64,000 nucleotides of DNA from Pseudoalteromonas prydzensis (lineage in GTDB: Bacteria; Pseudomonadota; Gammaproteobacteria; Enterobacterales; Alteromonadaceae). How positions within the stretch are numbered: position 1 is the first letter of the stretch; each line of letters begins with the position of its first letter. The translations under genes and the position numbers were made by a program. This document shows, in pieces, positions 17,250 to 24,996 of the stretch. The notes beneath the pieces are model-generated. The model saw only the letters and a list, made by a program, of their open reading frames with translations. It was not told the origin of the DNA and did no database searches. The stretch is from the NCBI RefSeq assembly GCF_001661495.1, contig NZ_BDDT01000002.1, positions 620,001 to 684,000 of the forward strand. Direction: 5' to 3'.

Positions 17250-18785
17250 ATGGCTAATTTAATTATTTGCTGTGATGGAACTTGGAATAACCCTCGCCAG
17301 GAAGATAATGGCATACCCGCACCCACAAATGTTGCAAAGCTTTACCATGCTTTAGCAAAAGAAGATGACATGGGAGAATCACAGAAGGCATATTACCACC
17401 CAGGGCTTGGCGGCGAAGAAACCGGTTTAAAAGACTCTATTATTGATGGAGCTTTAGGGAAAAGCATTAAGCGCCATATTTGTAGTGCCTATTATTGGTT
17501 GGCAAATAACTATTGCGATGGTGATAATGTTTATATTTTTGGCTTTAGCCGTGGGGCGTTCACAGCTAGAAGCTTAGGCGGGTTACTTAAATTAGGGCTG
17601 CTTGATTTTAGTTTGCTCGAGGGCAATGAACAGTGGGAATATGTTCATAAGCATTTTGATAACTATAAATCAGGTGTTGAAACTATTAAATCCAGCAAGT
17701 TTTTAAATCAGAAAGCTGCTCTGCCAATTCATTTCATTGGTGTATGGGATACCGTAGGGGCGTTAGGTATTCCAAATGATATGGAGCTTTTTAACTTACT
17801 AGATAACCCCGCTTCATGGCGCTTCCACGATACCAATCTTGGCGAACATATAAATATTGCTAGGCATGCAATGGCTATGGATGAAAAAAGAAGTAGCTTT
17901 TGTGTAACTCGTTGGTCTAAGTATTCAGATGATCGTAACGTTAAAGAAAAATGGTTCTCTGGTGTGCACTCTGATGTGGGTGGCGGATATAGCGATACTG
18001 ATTTATCAGACATAGCGCTTGAATGGATGTTATATGAAGCAGCAGATGCTGGGCTAGTTTTTAGAGACGGGGTTTTTGAACAATTAAAGCCAAACCCTGC
18101 AGGTGTATTACACAACTCTTATAAAGGTATTTTTGCTAAGTTCAGATCAAGACCCCGAAATGTAGATTGTGTTGTTGCTGATAACCAAGAGAACTTCCAT
18201 GAAAGTGTGTTTCAACGGCAAGCAATCTCGCCGATAGAACATCCGGAATATTGGCCAACAATAAAGTTAGCAATTGATGAATCAACGCCAGTAAATATCT
18301 TTGCAAAACAACATTGGACTCCAACCTATATTTATATGAAAAAAGGTGAGCGATATATATTTGAAGCAGATGGAAGTTGGCAAGATAGCAAAGATGTATG
18401 CAACTGGTTAGGAACAGAAGACGGAAAATTAACAGCTGGCGATATTATTAGGTTTGCATCTTCTATTTGGGGGATGACAGAGCGTAAATTTAAGCAAGTG
18501 ACAGAAAATAGGTCTACAGACTTTTGGGGAACCAAGCGTGTAGAGCATATGCCTTGGTTCATAGCTGTGGGTTGCATTGCAAATGACTCGAACCAAGAAA
18601 AAGCTGTAACAAATGATGGTAGTCCTCATCCGCATCAATATGTTGCACTACCTAGATATCAGGAAGAATCTAATGCCTTGAAAATCGAGTCTTCAGGATA
18701 TTTTTATGCTTTCCCAAATGATGTTTGGTCTCTGTACCGTAATAATCAAGGAAGTATTCAGCTTAAAGTAAAACGCGTTTCATAG
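17250..18785 (+). CDS. DUF2235 lipase-like protein with C-terminal LecA-like domain
   Basis: 511 residues. The N-terminal half (about 1-290) is a DUF2235 alpha/beta hydrolase, the fold of Tle1 phospholipase effectors. It has LIICCDGTWNNP, the nucleophile elbow GFSRGAF (Ser100), VWDTVGALG (Asp167) and GVHSDVGGGYSD (His240), a full putative triad. The C-terminal part (about 350-511) has NIFAKQHWTPTYIYMKKGE and GYFYAFPNDVWSLYRNNQGS, resembling the jelly-roll of PA-IL/LecA lectins (inference). No signal peptide and no type VI genes are nearby, so it may act inside the cell. A small membrane protein gene follows 10 bases downstream. Confidence 0.82.
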   Translation: MANLIICCDGTWNNPRQEDNGIPAPTNVAKLYHALAKEDDMGESQKAYYHPGLGGEETGLKDSIIDGALGKSIKRHICSAYYWLANNYCDGDNVYIFGFSRGAFTARSLGGLLKLGLLDFSLLEGNEQWEYVHKHFDNYKSGVETIKSSKFLNQKAALPIHFIGVWDTVGALGIPNDMELFNLLDNPASWRFHDTNLGEHINIARHAMAMDEKRSSFCVTRWSKYSDDRNVKEKWFSGVHSDVGGGYSDTDLSDIALEWMLYEAADAGLVFRDGVFEQLKPNPAGVLHNSYKGIFAKFRSRPRNVDCVVADNQENFHESVFQRQAISPIEHPEYWPTIKLAIDESTPVNIFAKQHWTPTYIYMKKGERYIFEADGSWQDSKDVCNWLGTEDGKLTAGDIIRFASSIWGMTERKFKQVTENRSTDFWGTKRVEHMPWFIAVGCIANDSNQEKAVTNDGSPHPHQYVALPRYQEESNALKIESSGYFYAFPNDVWSLYRNNQGSIQLKVKRVS

Positions 18786-18795
18786 GTGTTTAGAA

Positions 18796-19203
18796 ATGGA
18801 TAATTCGGTTAATATTGTAGACGTTTTTCAAATGTTTCAGGTTCAATACTCTCAAGTTGATAAATTATGGAACTACTTTGGGATCATTAGCTTAGCCGTT
18901 GCAGGGTTTACCATTGGTAATGAAAAAGCAAGCCGAACAATCAGAGAGCCCATAGCCATTGTTATTGGCTATTTAACTTTTTGTGTAGGCAACTATATTG
19001 CTTTGATTGATGGTCACAAATTCCTAGTCGTTTTAGCTGATAAATATAATGAAATGGCGAGTTCTTATGCTCTTAACTATTTAGAAGTAAGTCCAGCCCT
19101 AGATATTACTCTGTTTTACATTTTTGTTGTCATTACGTTTACGATAGCTATTTTAGTTGTCTCATATTCGAGGCTCAAATTTAGGCACTATGAAGAAGGC
19201 TAA
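18796..19203 (+). CDS. Small membrane protein paired with the DUF2235 protein
   Basis: 135 residues with three likely transmembrane helices (about 27-44, 52-73 and 101-124) and a charged C-terminal tail (SRLKFRHYEEG). It begins 10 bases after the DUF2235 stop, so the two are almost certainly co-transcribed. The protein was not recognised. Possible roles are an immunity or anchor protein for the lipase, or a membrane-acting partner. Confidence 0.72.
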   Translation: MDNSVNIVDVFQMFQVQYSQVDKLWNYFGIISLAVAGFTIGNEKASRTIREPIAIVIGYLTFCVGNYIALIDGHKFLVVLADKYNEMASSYALNYLEVSPALDITLFYIFVVITFTIAILVVSYSRLKFRHYEEG

Positions 19204-19736
19204 ATTTTACTTTGGCCTACTCAATATATTAGATATGGATAAAAACCAACTAACAGCATCGATGATGGGTTTATTTTCAGTATCAATGGTGTCGATAATG
19301 TGTTTATGCAGCTGTTTTTTATACCCGACGAAGATTGCGCGCTTTTTATAAAATTGGCTGGCAAATTCTAGGGCCGAATTAAATAGGATTTCATTGTCGG
19401 GCGGGCTTGAACGATAATATAAACAGTGGCAAGTTCGTTGGTATTGGCGCTGGCAGGTTAATGCAACTTTTTAATATTAAATAAGTGCGTTATTCAATAT
19501 AGATCATTTCAAATACCTCACCGCTTTTTTTCCTTAACAGCTAAATTTATATAATATCATTTGTTAAATAACGGATTAGCGGAGTCTTACAAAAAATGGA
19601 ATTATATGTCGCTCCCTAACAGGCCAAAATTCCTCCAAAATTTAGACTTAAGAATCAAACACGTATTTGAAGTAAAAGTACTCAATAGCGATTACTTCTT
19701 CAAAAGTTAAATCCACTTACTTATAGGATGGAATGT
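19204..19736. other. Degraded non-coding stretch
   Basis: About 530 bases with short, overlapping, poorly supported frames. A TTATATAATAT tract near 19550 could be a promoter for the integrase remnant downstream. No intact gene is supported. Confidence 0.45.
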
Positions 19737-19769
19737 ATGGCGTTAACAGATGCTGTAATTAAAAAATGA
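19737..19769 (+). pseudogene. Start of a P4-type integrase gene, truncated
   Basis: After GGATGGAATGT, the ATG at 19737 reads MALTDAVIKK and then TGA. MALTDxxIKxAKP is the common N terminus of P4-type tyrosine integrases, many of which target ssrA. The reading frame breaks exactly where the family would continue with AKP, and a HEPN-gene fragment begins at once, so this is a deletion junction. Ten residues are few; the position supports the reading. Confidence 0.5.
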
Positions 19770-19770
19770 T

Positions 19771-20013
19771 AAACGACATAATAATGGCCCACGCGCTGAG
19801 TATTATCATTACTTAAAAGCGTTTTACGGTATCCACTCATCTGCCGTGCACAACGGTGAAGTAAAAAATAGCTATACTGTTAAGTACTTAGGTAAAGTAG
19901 AGACTCATGCGATTCTGATGAAAACATCAGAAATACTGTCAGCGTGTTTGATAAAAGTCATCGAGCAGGGTGGCTTGGATGATGAGTAAAAAGAAAAGCT
20001 GATGTATTCGTAA
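19771..20013 (+). pseudogene. 3' fragment of a HEPN gene, partial duplicate of the next gene
   Basis: The frame from 19771 reads ...AEYYHYLKAFYGIHSSAVHNGEVK...SEILSACLIKVIEQGGLDDE, a stop (TAA at 19987-19989), then KEKLMYS and a second stop at 20011-20013. It aligns with the end of the intact neighbour (ENYNYLKAFYKIRSSAVHNAK...HILSSCILKVIDLGGLNDF-EKELYMLK). The HEPN catalytic Arg is His here, a TAA interrupts the tail, and the front of the gene is gone. Confidence 0.8.
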
Positions 20014-20142
20014 GGGCTGTGAGGCTGCTGTGTATAAGGCCCTGCTTTTGGCGTGACTAATTTTTAACAATCAAAGTGCGGGTTTGTTTGTGGTGATAGG
20101 CCAGCGACAACAAACGTTAATTGAAATTGTAATGGACAGAGT

Positions 20143-21369
20143 ATGGAAGCGTATCAAAAGGACATAGTCTCACTTATTGATGTGTGTCGCAAAGACGAAG
20201 ATTTTTTGAAAATGGTGAGCCCACTTATTGAGTGGCGCAGTATGGTTGTTAGCTATGGCGTGGCGAAGAAGCCGCTTAAATTGATGGATACGTTGTTAGC
20301 GCGTTACCCTGAGTTATTAAACAGGTTGTGGGGAACGTCGACAAGTAGCACGACAATATCCCCGTTTGATGTGGCTAAGTGGCTTTGCATAAAAGCGAAT
20401 GATGTTGGGGCGCAGCAAGCGTTTCAATATTTTCTTGATTTTACCGCTAACCACACAGCTCCTTTGCATCTCATTTCGTTGGTGGAAGGTGTCTATCCCG
20501 GGCAAACATACTATTTTGATAATGACACCTATATTTGTGGGTTTGATGCACTCCCCGTTGGTGTTAAATACCGCATGAATGCTGATTGGTATGACATAAG
20601 TCGCGATTATCCTGGGGCGAGACCCGCTTTCATAGTTACCACGGTTAAGCAAAATGTATTAAATGAGCATGAAGATGATGATGTGGATTGTGATGAAGGT
20701 AGAGCGCTTGACGAAATATTGAACTCGCATACTTTAAAGACAAATTTTTTGTCGCTCTTCACAAAAGAATGTGGCGCGGTTATCACGCGTAACAGAATGC
20801 TTTTTGACGATACAGTGCCTTGTTCAGGGTTTATAGATGCTAATATTTTAAGCACACTTCAATTGCTGCGTCCTCTTCATAATGAAGATGTGTATTTTGA
20901 TGAAAAAGACACGTTGATGAAGGTGTTTGGGCATTACAGCGCGTTAAATGCAAACACAAAAGGCGCTGTTGAACTCGCCCTTAAACGCAAAACATCTTCT
21001 ATGAATGCGCATGACCTAGTTGATAGGGCCGTTGATTTAGGGATGTGTGCGGAATCAATTCTCACGCAGAGTGAAAGTACAGATCAACTTTCATTACAAG
21101 TGCGTCTACTTGGTGCCAAGCTGTCTTCAGATGGTTATAAAGAACGCGAAGAGAATTATAACTATTTAAAAGCCTTCTATAAAATTCGCTCGTCTGCTGT
21201 TCATAATGCCAAGGTCAGAGATGTTGTTAAGGTAAGGGATGTAGGTACAGAGGTGCCTTCGCGCGATGTCCTTGATAAAGCCTCACACATCTTATCCAGC
21301 TGTATTCTTAAAGTCATTGATTTAGGTGGGTTGAACGATTTTGAGAAAGAGCTCTACATGCTGAAGTAG
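20143..21369 (+). CDS. HEPN-domain protein (ApeA-like C terminus)
   Basis: 408 residues, no signal peptide. The C-terminal part ends in an HEPN signature YKIRSSAVHNAK, with R349-x4-H354 fitting the R-x4-6-H active site of HEPN RNases, and the LKAFYxIRSSxVH context of ApeA-like HEPN domains. The N-terminal 300 residues (ISPFDVAKWLCIKANDVGAQ; ECGAVITRNRMLFDDTVPC) are not recognised. The ribosome-binding site is weak. A TOPRIM-HEPN gene follows in the same direction after about 200 bases, and a broken copy of the HEPN end precedes it. A role as an RNase toxin in phage defence is inference. Confidence 0.75.
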   Translation: MEAYQKDIVSLIDVCRKDEDFLKMVSPLIEWRSMVVSYGVAKKPLKLMDTLLARYPELLNRLWGTSTSSTTISPFDVAKWLCIKANDVGAQQAFQYFLDFTANHTAPLHLISLVEGVYPGQTYYFDNDTYICGFDALPVGVKYRMNADWYDISRDYPGARPAFIVTTVKQNVLNEHEDDDVDCDEGRALDEILNSHTLKTNFLSLFTKECGAVITRNRMLFDDTVPCSGFIDANILSTLQLLRPLHNEDVYFDEKDTLMKVFGHYSALNANTKGAVELALKRKTSSMNAHDLVDRAVDLGMCAESILTQSESTDQLSLQVRLLGAKLSSDGYKEREENYNYLKAFYKIRSSAVHNAKVRDVVKVRDVGTEVPSRDVLDKASHILSSCILKVIDLGGLNDFEKELYMLK

Positions 21370-21577
21370 GTTTTATGCGCTTTGATTGGATGTTGATTGT
21401 TTTTTAACTATTAGGAATGACCGAATAGTTGGTTTTAAATCGGGTGTTGTATGAATTTTAACTATCCTATATTTCTGGTTAGTTGGAGTTAAATTTATTA
21501 GATTGGTTTTGTCGGTATGTGTAGGGTTACCGTTATCACTTAAAGGTGCACTCAATGGTGCTTATAAGGAGTTGTTA

Positions 21578-22765
21578 GTGGGTTCAGTTGCTTCATTGGA
21601 TGCTGGTTTTATAGAGCTTGAATATAGTAAAGGTGAGTACTTTAACAATCACTCTAAGCTGTTTATGCCGTCTGATTTTGGCGTCATTAAATCCGATATG
21701 CATGATGGTGAGTTACGAGAAGAAACTGGTTACGCTCGCACGCTGGGTGAAGTGAAGCTACGTTTGGAATTGTTGAGCTTCACGATCAAAGATGTTCAAA
21801 GAATATATGAAAGTATTCTTTCTTATTATTTTGAAGATACATCTTTGGTGGATTTCACTTTTGATGATTTCAGGAAAGTCGTTTCATCAGTAAATATTGA
21901 TGACTTCGAGCGCTATTCGGAGAGTTTAGGGCTTAATTTTCAAGACTATATCTCAGAGGTTGTTTTAACACAAAGTGGTTTTGAAGATGTAAAAGTTCGA
22001 GTAATTACGAATATTGCTGATTTTTTAGCGCTCTATGATCGTCTTCATCCATATGCTTATATGCGATTACTGGCTGAAAATCCAAAAAACCAACATGTGA
22101 AAGTGATGTGGAGTACGCACGAGATAGTTGAGGCTGGGTGGGTTAGTGAAGATGATCTTTATAAAGGTATTGGTGATGAAGATAAATTTATGATCATAAC
22201 TGAAGGGTCATCTGATTTATTCATTTTAAAGCGCGCTATTTCACTTCTTAGACCTGAATTAGCTGATTTGTTTACTTATGTTGATATGGAAGACAATTAT
22301 CCGTTTTCTGGTACCGGCAATTTGTATAAGTTTTTTCAAGGCTTGGCGAGTATAGGTATATTAAACAAATGTCTTTGTATCTTCGATAACGATGCTGAAG
22401 GCGTAGAGAAGTACCACAAGGCCGCAGAGGCTAAAGCGCCAAGTAATCTAAAGGTTATGAAGTTACCAGACTTGGAAGAGTGTTCTTATTTCATTACTGA
22501 AGGGCCAACGGGTAGGCACTATGCCGATGTAAATGGTAAGGCAGTGGCCATAGAGTGTTTCCTTGATTTGAATTATAAGGAGAGAGGGGAGCCTGCTATC
22601 AGGTGGTCTTCATATAAAGGTGATTCAAATGTGTATCAGGGTGCCTTAGAAAATAAAGATTACTACACAAAACAATTTAAGAAAGTTAAGTCGATTGATG
22701 ATGATTATGACTTCAGTAAGCTTAATTTGTTGATTAATCACATTATTGAAGTCTGTGTAAGTTGA
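21578..22765 (+). CDS. HEPN/Toprim-associated protein with TOPRIM domain
   Basis: 395 residues from the GTG at 21578, chosen because AAGGAG (21566-21571) lies six bases upstream; longer in-frame starts (TTG 21503) lack a site. The N-terminal segment VGSVASLDAGFIELEYSKGE...HSKLFMPSD...YARTLGEVKLRLELL fits the HEPN/Toprim-associated N-terminal domain. The C-terminal TOPRIM domain has MIITEGSSD (Glu210) and CIFDNDAEGV (Asp270, Asp272), the E...DxD metal site of topoisomerases, primases and OLD nucleases. With the upstream HEPN protein it forms a plausible two-gene defence unit in the ssrA island. Confidence 0.78.
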   Translation: MGSVASLDAGFIELEYSKGEYFNNHSKLFMPSDFGVIKSDMHDGELREETGYARTLGEVKLRLELLSFTIKDVQRIYESILSYYFEDTSLVDFTFDDFRKVVSSVNIDDFERYSESLGLNFQDYISEVVLTQSGFEDVKVRVITNIADFLALYDRLHPYAYMRLLAENPKNQHVKVMWSTHEIVEAGWVSEDDLYKGIGDEDKFMIITEGSSDLFILKRAISLLRPELADLFTYVDMEDNYPFSGTGNLYKFFQGLASIGILNKCLCIFDNDAEGVEKYHKAAEAKAPSNLKVMKLPDLEECSYFITEGPTGRHYADVNGKAVAIECFLDLNYKERGEPAIRWSSYKGDSNVYQGALENKDYYTKQFKKVKSIDDDYDFSKLNLLINHIIEVCVS

Positions 22766-23191
22766 GTGCTCTGATTTAATTATTAAAGTTATTATGGTGA
22801 TTTATGAAAAGCTATTTTAGCTGGTGAGTTGTTTTTAGCAAGGCTTTTATTGGTTTGGCTTGCTTTTAGTCCCTCATCAAATGTTTTGATTTATACAAAA
22901 GTAAACGCCGGCAATGAACCGTATGTTGCTCACTACAGCGGAAGAACGGAGTGGCTCACAGGGATAGTGGCACGACGGACTAAGTAAGGTCGACTCTGTT
23001 ACTAGAAATAGTAATAATCAACGAATATCAGTATGAAAACCGACGACATTACTTGTATCGTCTAATGTATTAACTCGCTTCAATTCGAGCTTAAGTAATT
23101 ATGGCTTAAAGCTTAGCAAGGATAAGTGTGTTTAATTTGACAGTGGGAGTCATACCAGCGCCCAGCCCGTTGCTTCTTGTTAGTCACTTCT
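22766..23191. other. Non-coding right end of the island
   Basis: About 430 bases with no supported gene. Short frames (for example EPYVAHYSGRTEWLTGIVARR near 22915) look like decayed coding DNA but match nothing recognised. The right direct repeat follows. Confidence 0.4.
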
Positions 23192-23269
23192 TAGGTTTTT
23201 AAATTCGTTGATTTAAAAACCCTAAAAAACCCACCAATTTGAGCAATCAAGTTGGTGGGTTTTTTTATG
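23192..23269 (+). repeat. 78-bp direct repeat, right copy
   Basis: 77 of 78 bases equal the ssrA terminator repeat at 15855-15932, including both hairpins and the T-run. The tRNA-like 3' end of ssrA is not duplicated here, unlike a normal ssrA attachment site. It marks the right edge of the island. Confidence 0.92.
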
Positions 23270-23421
23270 CTTATAGCGAGGTGTTTTATTGTTTGAATAG
23301 CTGGTGGCATGTTGCTCTTTGTTGTAATAAGCGTTTCATTTTACTGGTGCTTTGGCTACTCGCTTGTTGTTTTTAATCATGCTAACGTCATTATTCTGTT
23401 TTACTTGCCAAGTGGTCTTAG

Positions 23422-24174
23422 ATGGAATTTTTAGCTGGCGATTTATTAACGCCGCTCAGCGTAGTTGGGCTTATTATTTTGTCGGCTGTTACGTCGATGA
23501 TTTCTGCGGCTTTTGGTGCTGGTGGCGGGTTGATGTTGTTGGTGGTAATGGCGTCGTTATTGCCTATGAGTATTGTTATTCCGGTACATGGGTTAGTGCA
23601 GTTGGGTTCAAATGCCAACAGGTTTATGCTGACTTTTAAGCACCTTGATAAAAGTATGTTTGTATACTTTTCACTTGGTGGGATTATTGGTGCGTTTGCT
23701 GCGTCGGCTATTGTGACACGGATTCCACTTGAATTGATGAAAATTGTTGTGGCGGGGTTTGTACTTTATTTATTGTGGGGAGTGACGCCAAAGTTACGTG
23801 AAACCTCTGCTTTATGGCGCAGTGCTGCTGGTGCTGTGACAACATTTTTATCGATGTTTGTTGGGGCGAGTGGCCCGTTAGTGGGCAGTTGTTTGTATGT
23901 TAATAATTACGAGAAGTTAAAATATACTGCTACTTTCTCCGCTTGTATGAGTGTGCAGCATACCTTTAAAGCTATTTTGTATGGCTTTGTAGGCTTTTCG
24001 TTTTGGCAGTGGTTGCCTTTAGTTGCGGCAATGATCATCAGTGGTGCGCTTGGCACTTGGCTTGGTTTGCAGTTATTACAGCGTATTTCTGCTGATAAAT
24101 TTAAACGTATTTTTCGGGCTATTTTAACCTTACTTGCGCTGCAATTGGCATGGCAGGGTTTGCAAGCCTTTTAG
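23422..24174 (+). CDS. TSUP-family (TauE/SafE) membrane transporter
   Basis: 250 residues, mostly hydrophobic, with about eight transmembrane helices in two repeats. The typical glycine-rich start of each half is visible: SAAFGAGGGLMLLVVMASLLP and FLSMFVGASGPLVGSCLYV (quoted in part). TSUP proteins export or import sulfonates, sulfite or other organic anions; the substrate cannot be told. It lies just outside the island's right repeat. No good ribosome-binding site is seen before the ATG. Confidence 0.87.
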   Translation: MEFLAGDLLTPLSVVGLIILSAVTSMISAAFGAGGGLMLLVVMASLLPMSIVIPVHGLVQLGSNANRFMLTFKHLDKSMFVYFSLGGIIGAFAASAIVTRIPLELMKIVVAGFVLYLLWGVTPKLRETSALWRSAAGAVTTFLSMFVGASGPLVGSCLYVNNYEKLKYTATFSACMSVQHTFKAILYGFVGFSFWQWLPLVAAMIISGALGTWLGLQLLQRISADKFKRIFRAILTLLALQLAWQGLQAF

Positions 24175-24236
24175 TCGGAAGTACAGTTAAAGCGCCATAA
24201 GCCTAGGTATTATAGCGCTTTATAAATTCTAACTAG

Positions 24237-24581
24237 TTAGAATTTATACTCTATTTCAATCACGCTCATCACGCCATTGACGATGGTGTTCCATTCACCG
24301 GTAAACTCTGCACCATATGAAGTGGCGATGGTTTTGCCTATTTTTTGAGCTTCGTCATTGCTCCAAAGAGGGCCGGCTAATACAGTAGTTTTGAATGAGT
24401 TACTGCCTGAGTTTGTTACTTCAAGCTCAACTTCAACAACACTCATTTGACTCTCTACTACGGTATTCCATTGGCCTGTCCATTTGCCTTGATGTGCTGC
24501 GGCAACGGCTGGGGCTTTTTCTTCAGCATCTTTTTGATCCCAAATAGGACCTGCTGGGATATTCACTTTAAATGTAGCCAT
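24237..24581 (-). CDS. MVL-type mannan-binding lectin
   Basis: 114 residues forming two tandem repeats (about 1-55 and 62-114). Each repeat carries an AGP(I/L)W motif, a helix (DAEEKAPAVAAAHQGK; DEAQKIGKTIATSYGA) and TG(Q/E)WNT(V/I)V followed by a strand ending MSV(V/I)E(V/I)E. This is the architecture and length of MVL, the oligomannose-binding lectin of the cyanobacterium Microcystis viridis (113 residues), to which it looks strikingly similar from memory. No signal peptide; AAGGAG lies near the start. Possible roles are agglutination, prey or host binding, or defence. It is a monocistronic minus-strand gene. Confidence 0.86.
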   Translation of the reverse strand: MATFKVNIPAGPIWDQKDAEEKAPAVAAAHQGKWTGQWNTVVESQMSVVEVELEVTNSGSNSFKTTVLAGPLWSNDEAQKIGKTIATSYGAEFTGEWNTIVNGVMSVIEIEYKF

Positions 24582-24996
24582 AAATTTCTCCTTAAATTGT
24601 TTATTTGAATAGGTTGTGAGTTGCAGCTAAATGCTTGACTCGTTAAGGAGTATATGGGAGGTGACAGGCTTTTCTATTACACATCATTACAGGGCAGTTG
24701 CAGCAATACTATAAGTTACACAGACTTTGGTAAAAATAAATATGCCCCTACCGCAGTATTTGGTGTGTGCTCTGCGTGCATGAATCTAACGGCGCGGTCG
24801 CATATGGCGCCGTCACCAAAACATGGCCATGGAGGGGAGTAATATGGAGGGGAGTAATACTAGGCCTTGGAAATAGCAGTGAGGTTTTAATATGTCTCTG
24901 ATAGCGCAGCTTAAAGCACCGTTGTTATTACTGTGAGAATAACAACGGTGCTTTAGTGCTAAGCGCAATAGAATCTTCTATGTATACGTATTTAGT
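24582..24996. other. Intergenic region with small repeats
   Basis: 415 bases upstream of the lectin gene and downstream of the NAD(P)-binding gene. It holds a 15-bp tandem duplication of ATGGAGGGGAGTAAT (24829-24858) and an 18-bp perfect hairpin (24912-24955). A 62-codon frame at 24654-24842 is judged non-coding. Confidence 0.5.
24912..24955 (-). terminator. Long perfect hairpin, probable terminator of the NAD(P)-binding gene
   Basis: An 18-bp perfect inverted repeat (24912-24929 with 24938-24955) with an 8-base loop lies about 42 bases after the stop of the minus-strand gene. No proper T-run follows, so termination is likely but not certain. Confidence 0.5.

Noticed and set aside
19157-19351. 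64-codon frame after the DUF2235 partner gene
   Set aside because: It starts inside the preceding gene in another frame, with no ribosome-binding site; hydrophobic composition is probably accidental.
22915-22990. Possible structured RNA or retron-like element
   Set aside because: No convincing stem set and no reverse transcriptase nearby.
23352-23639. 95-codon plus-strand frame
   Set aside because: It overlaps the start of the TSUP transporter in another frame and has a Trp/Cys/Tyr-rich shadow composition.
24654-24842. 62-codon frame (MGGDRLFYYTSLQGSC...)
   Set aside because: The AAGGAG is only three bases from the ATG, the composition is unlike its neighbours, and its end overlaps a tandem repeat. 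No family is recognised.
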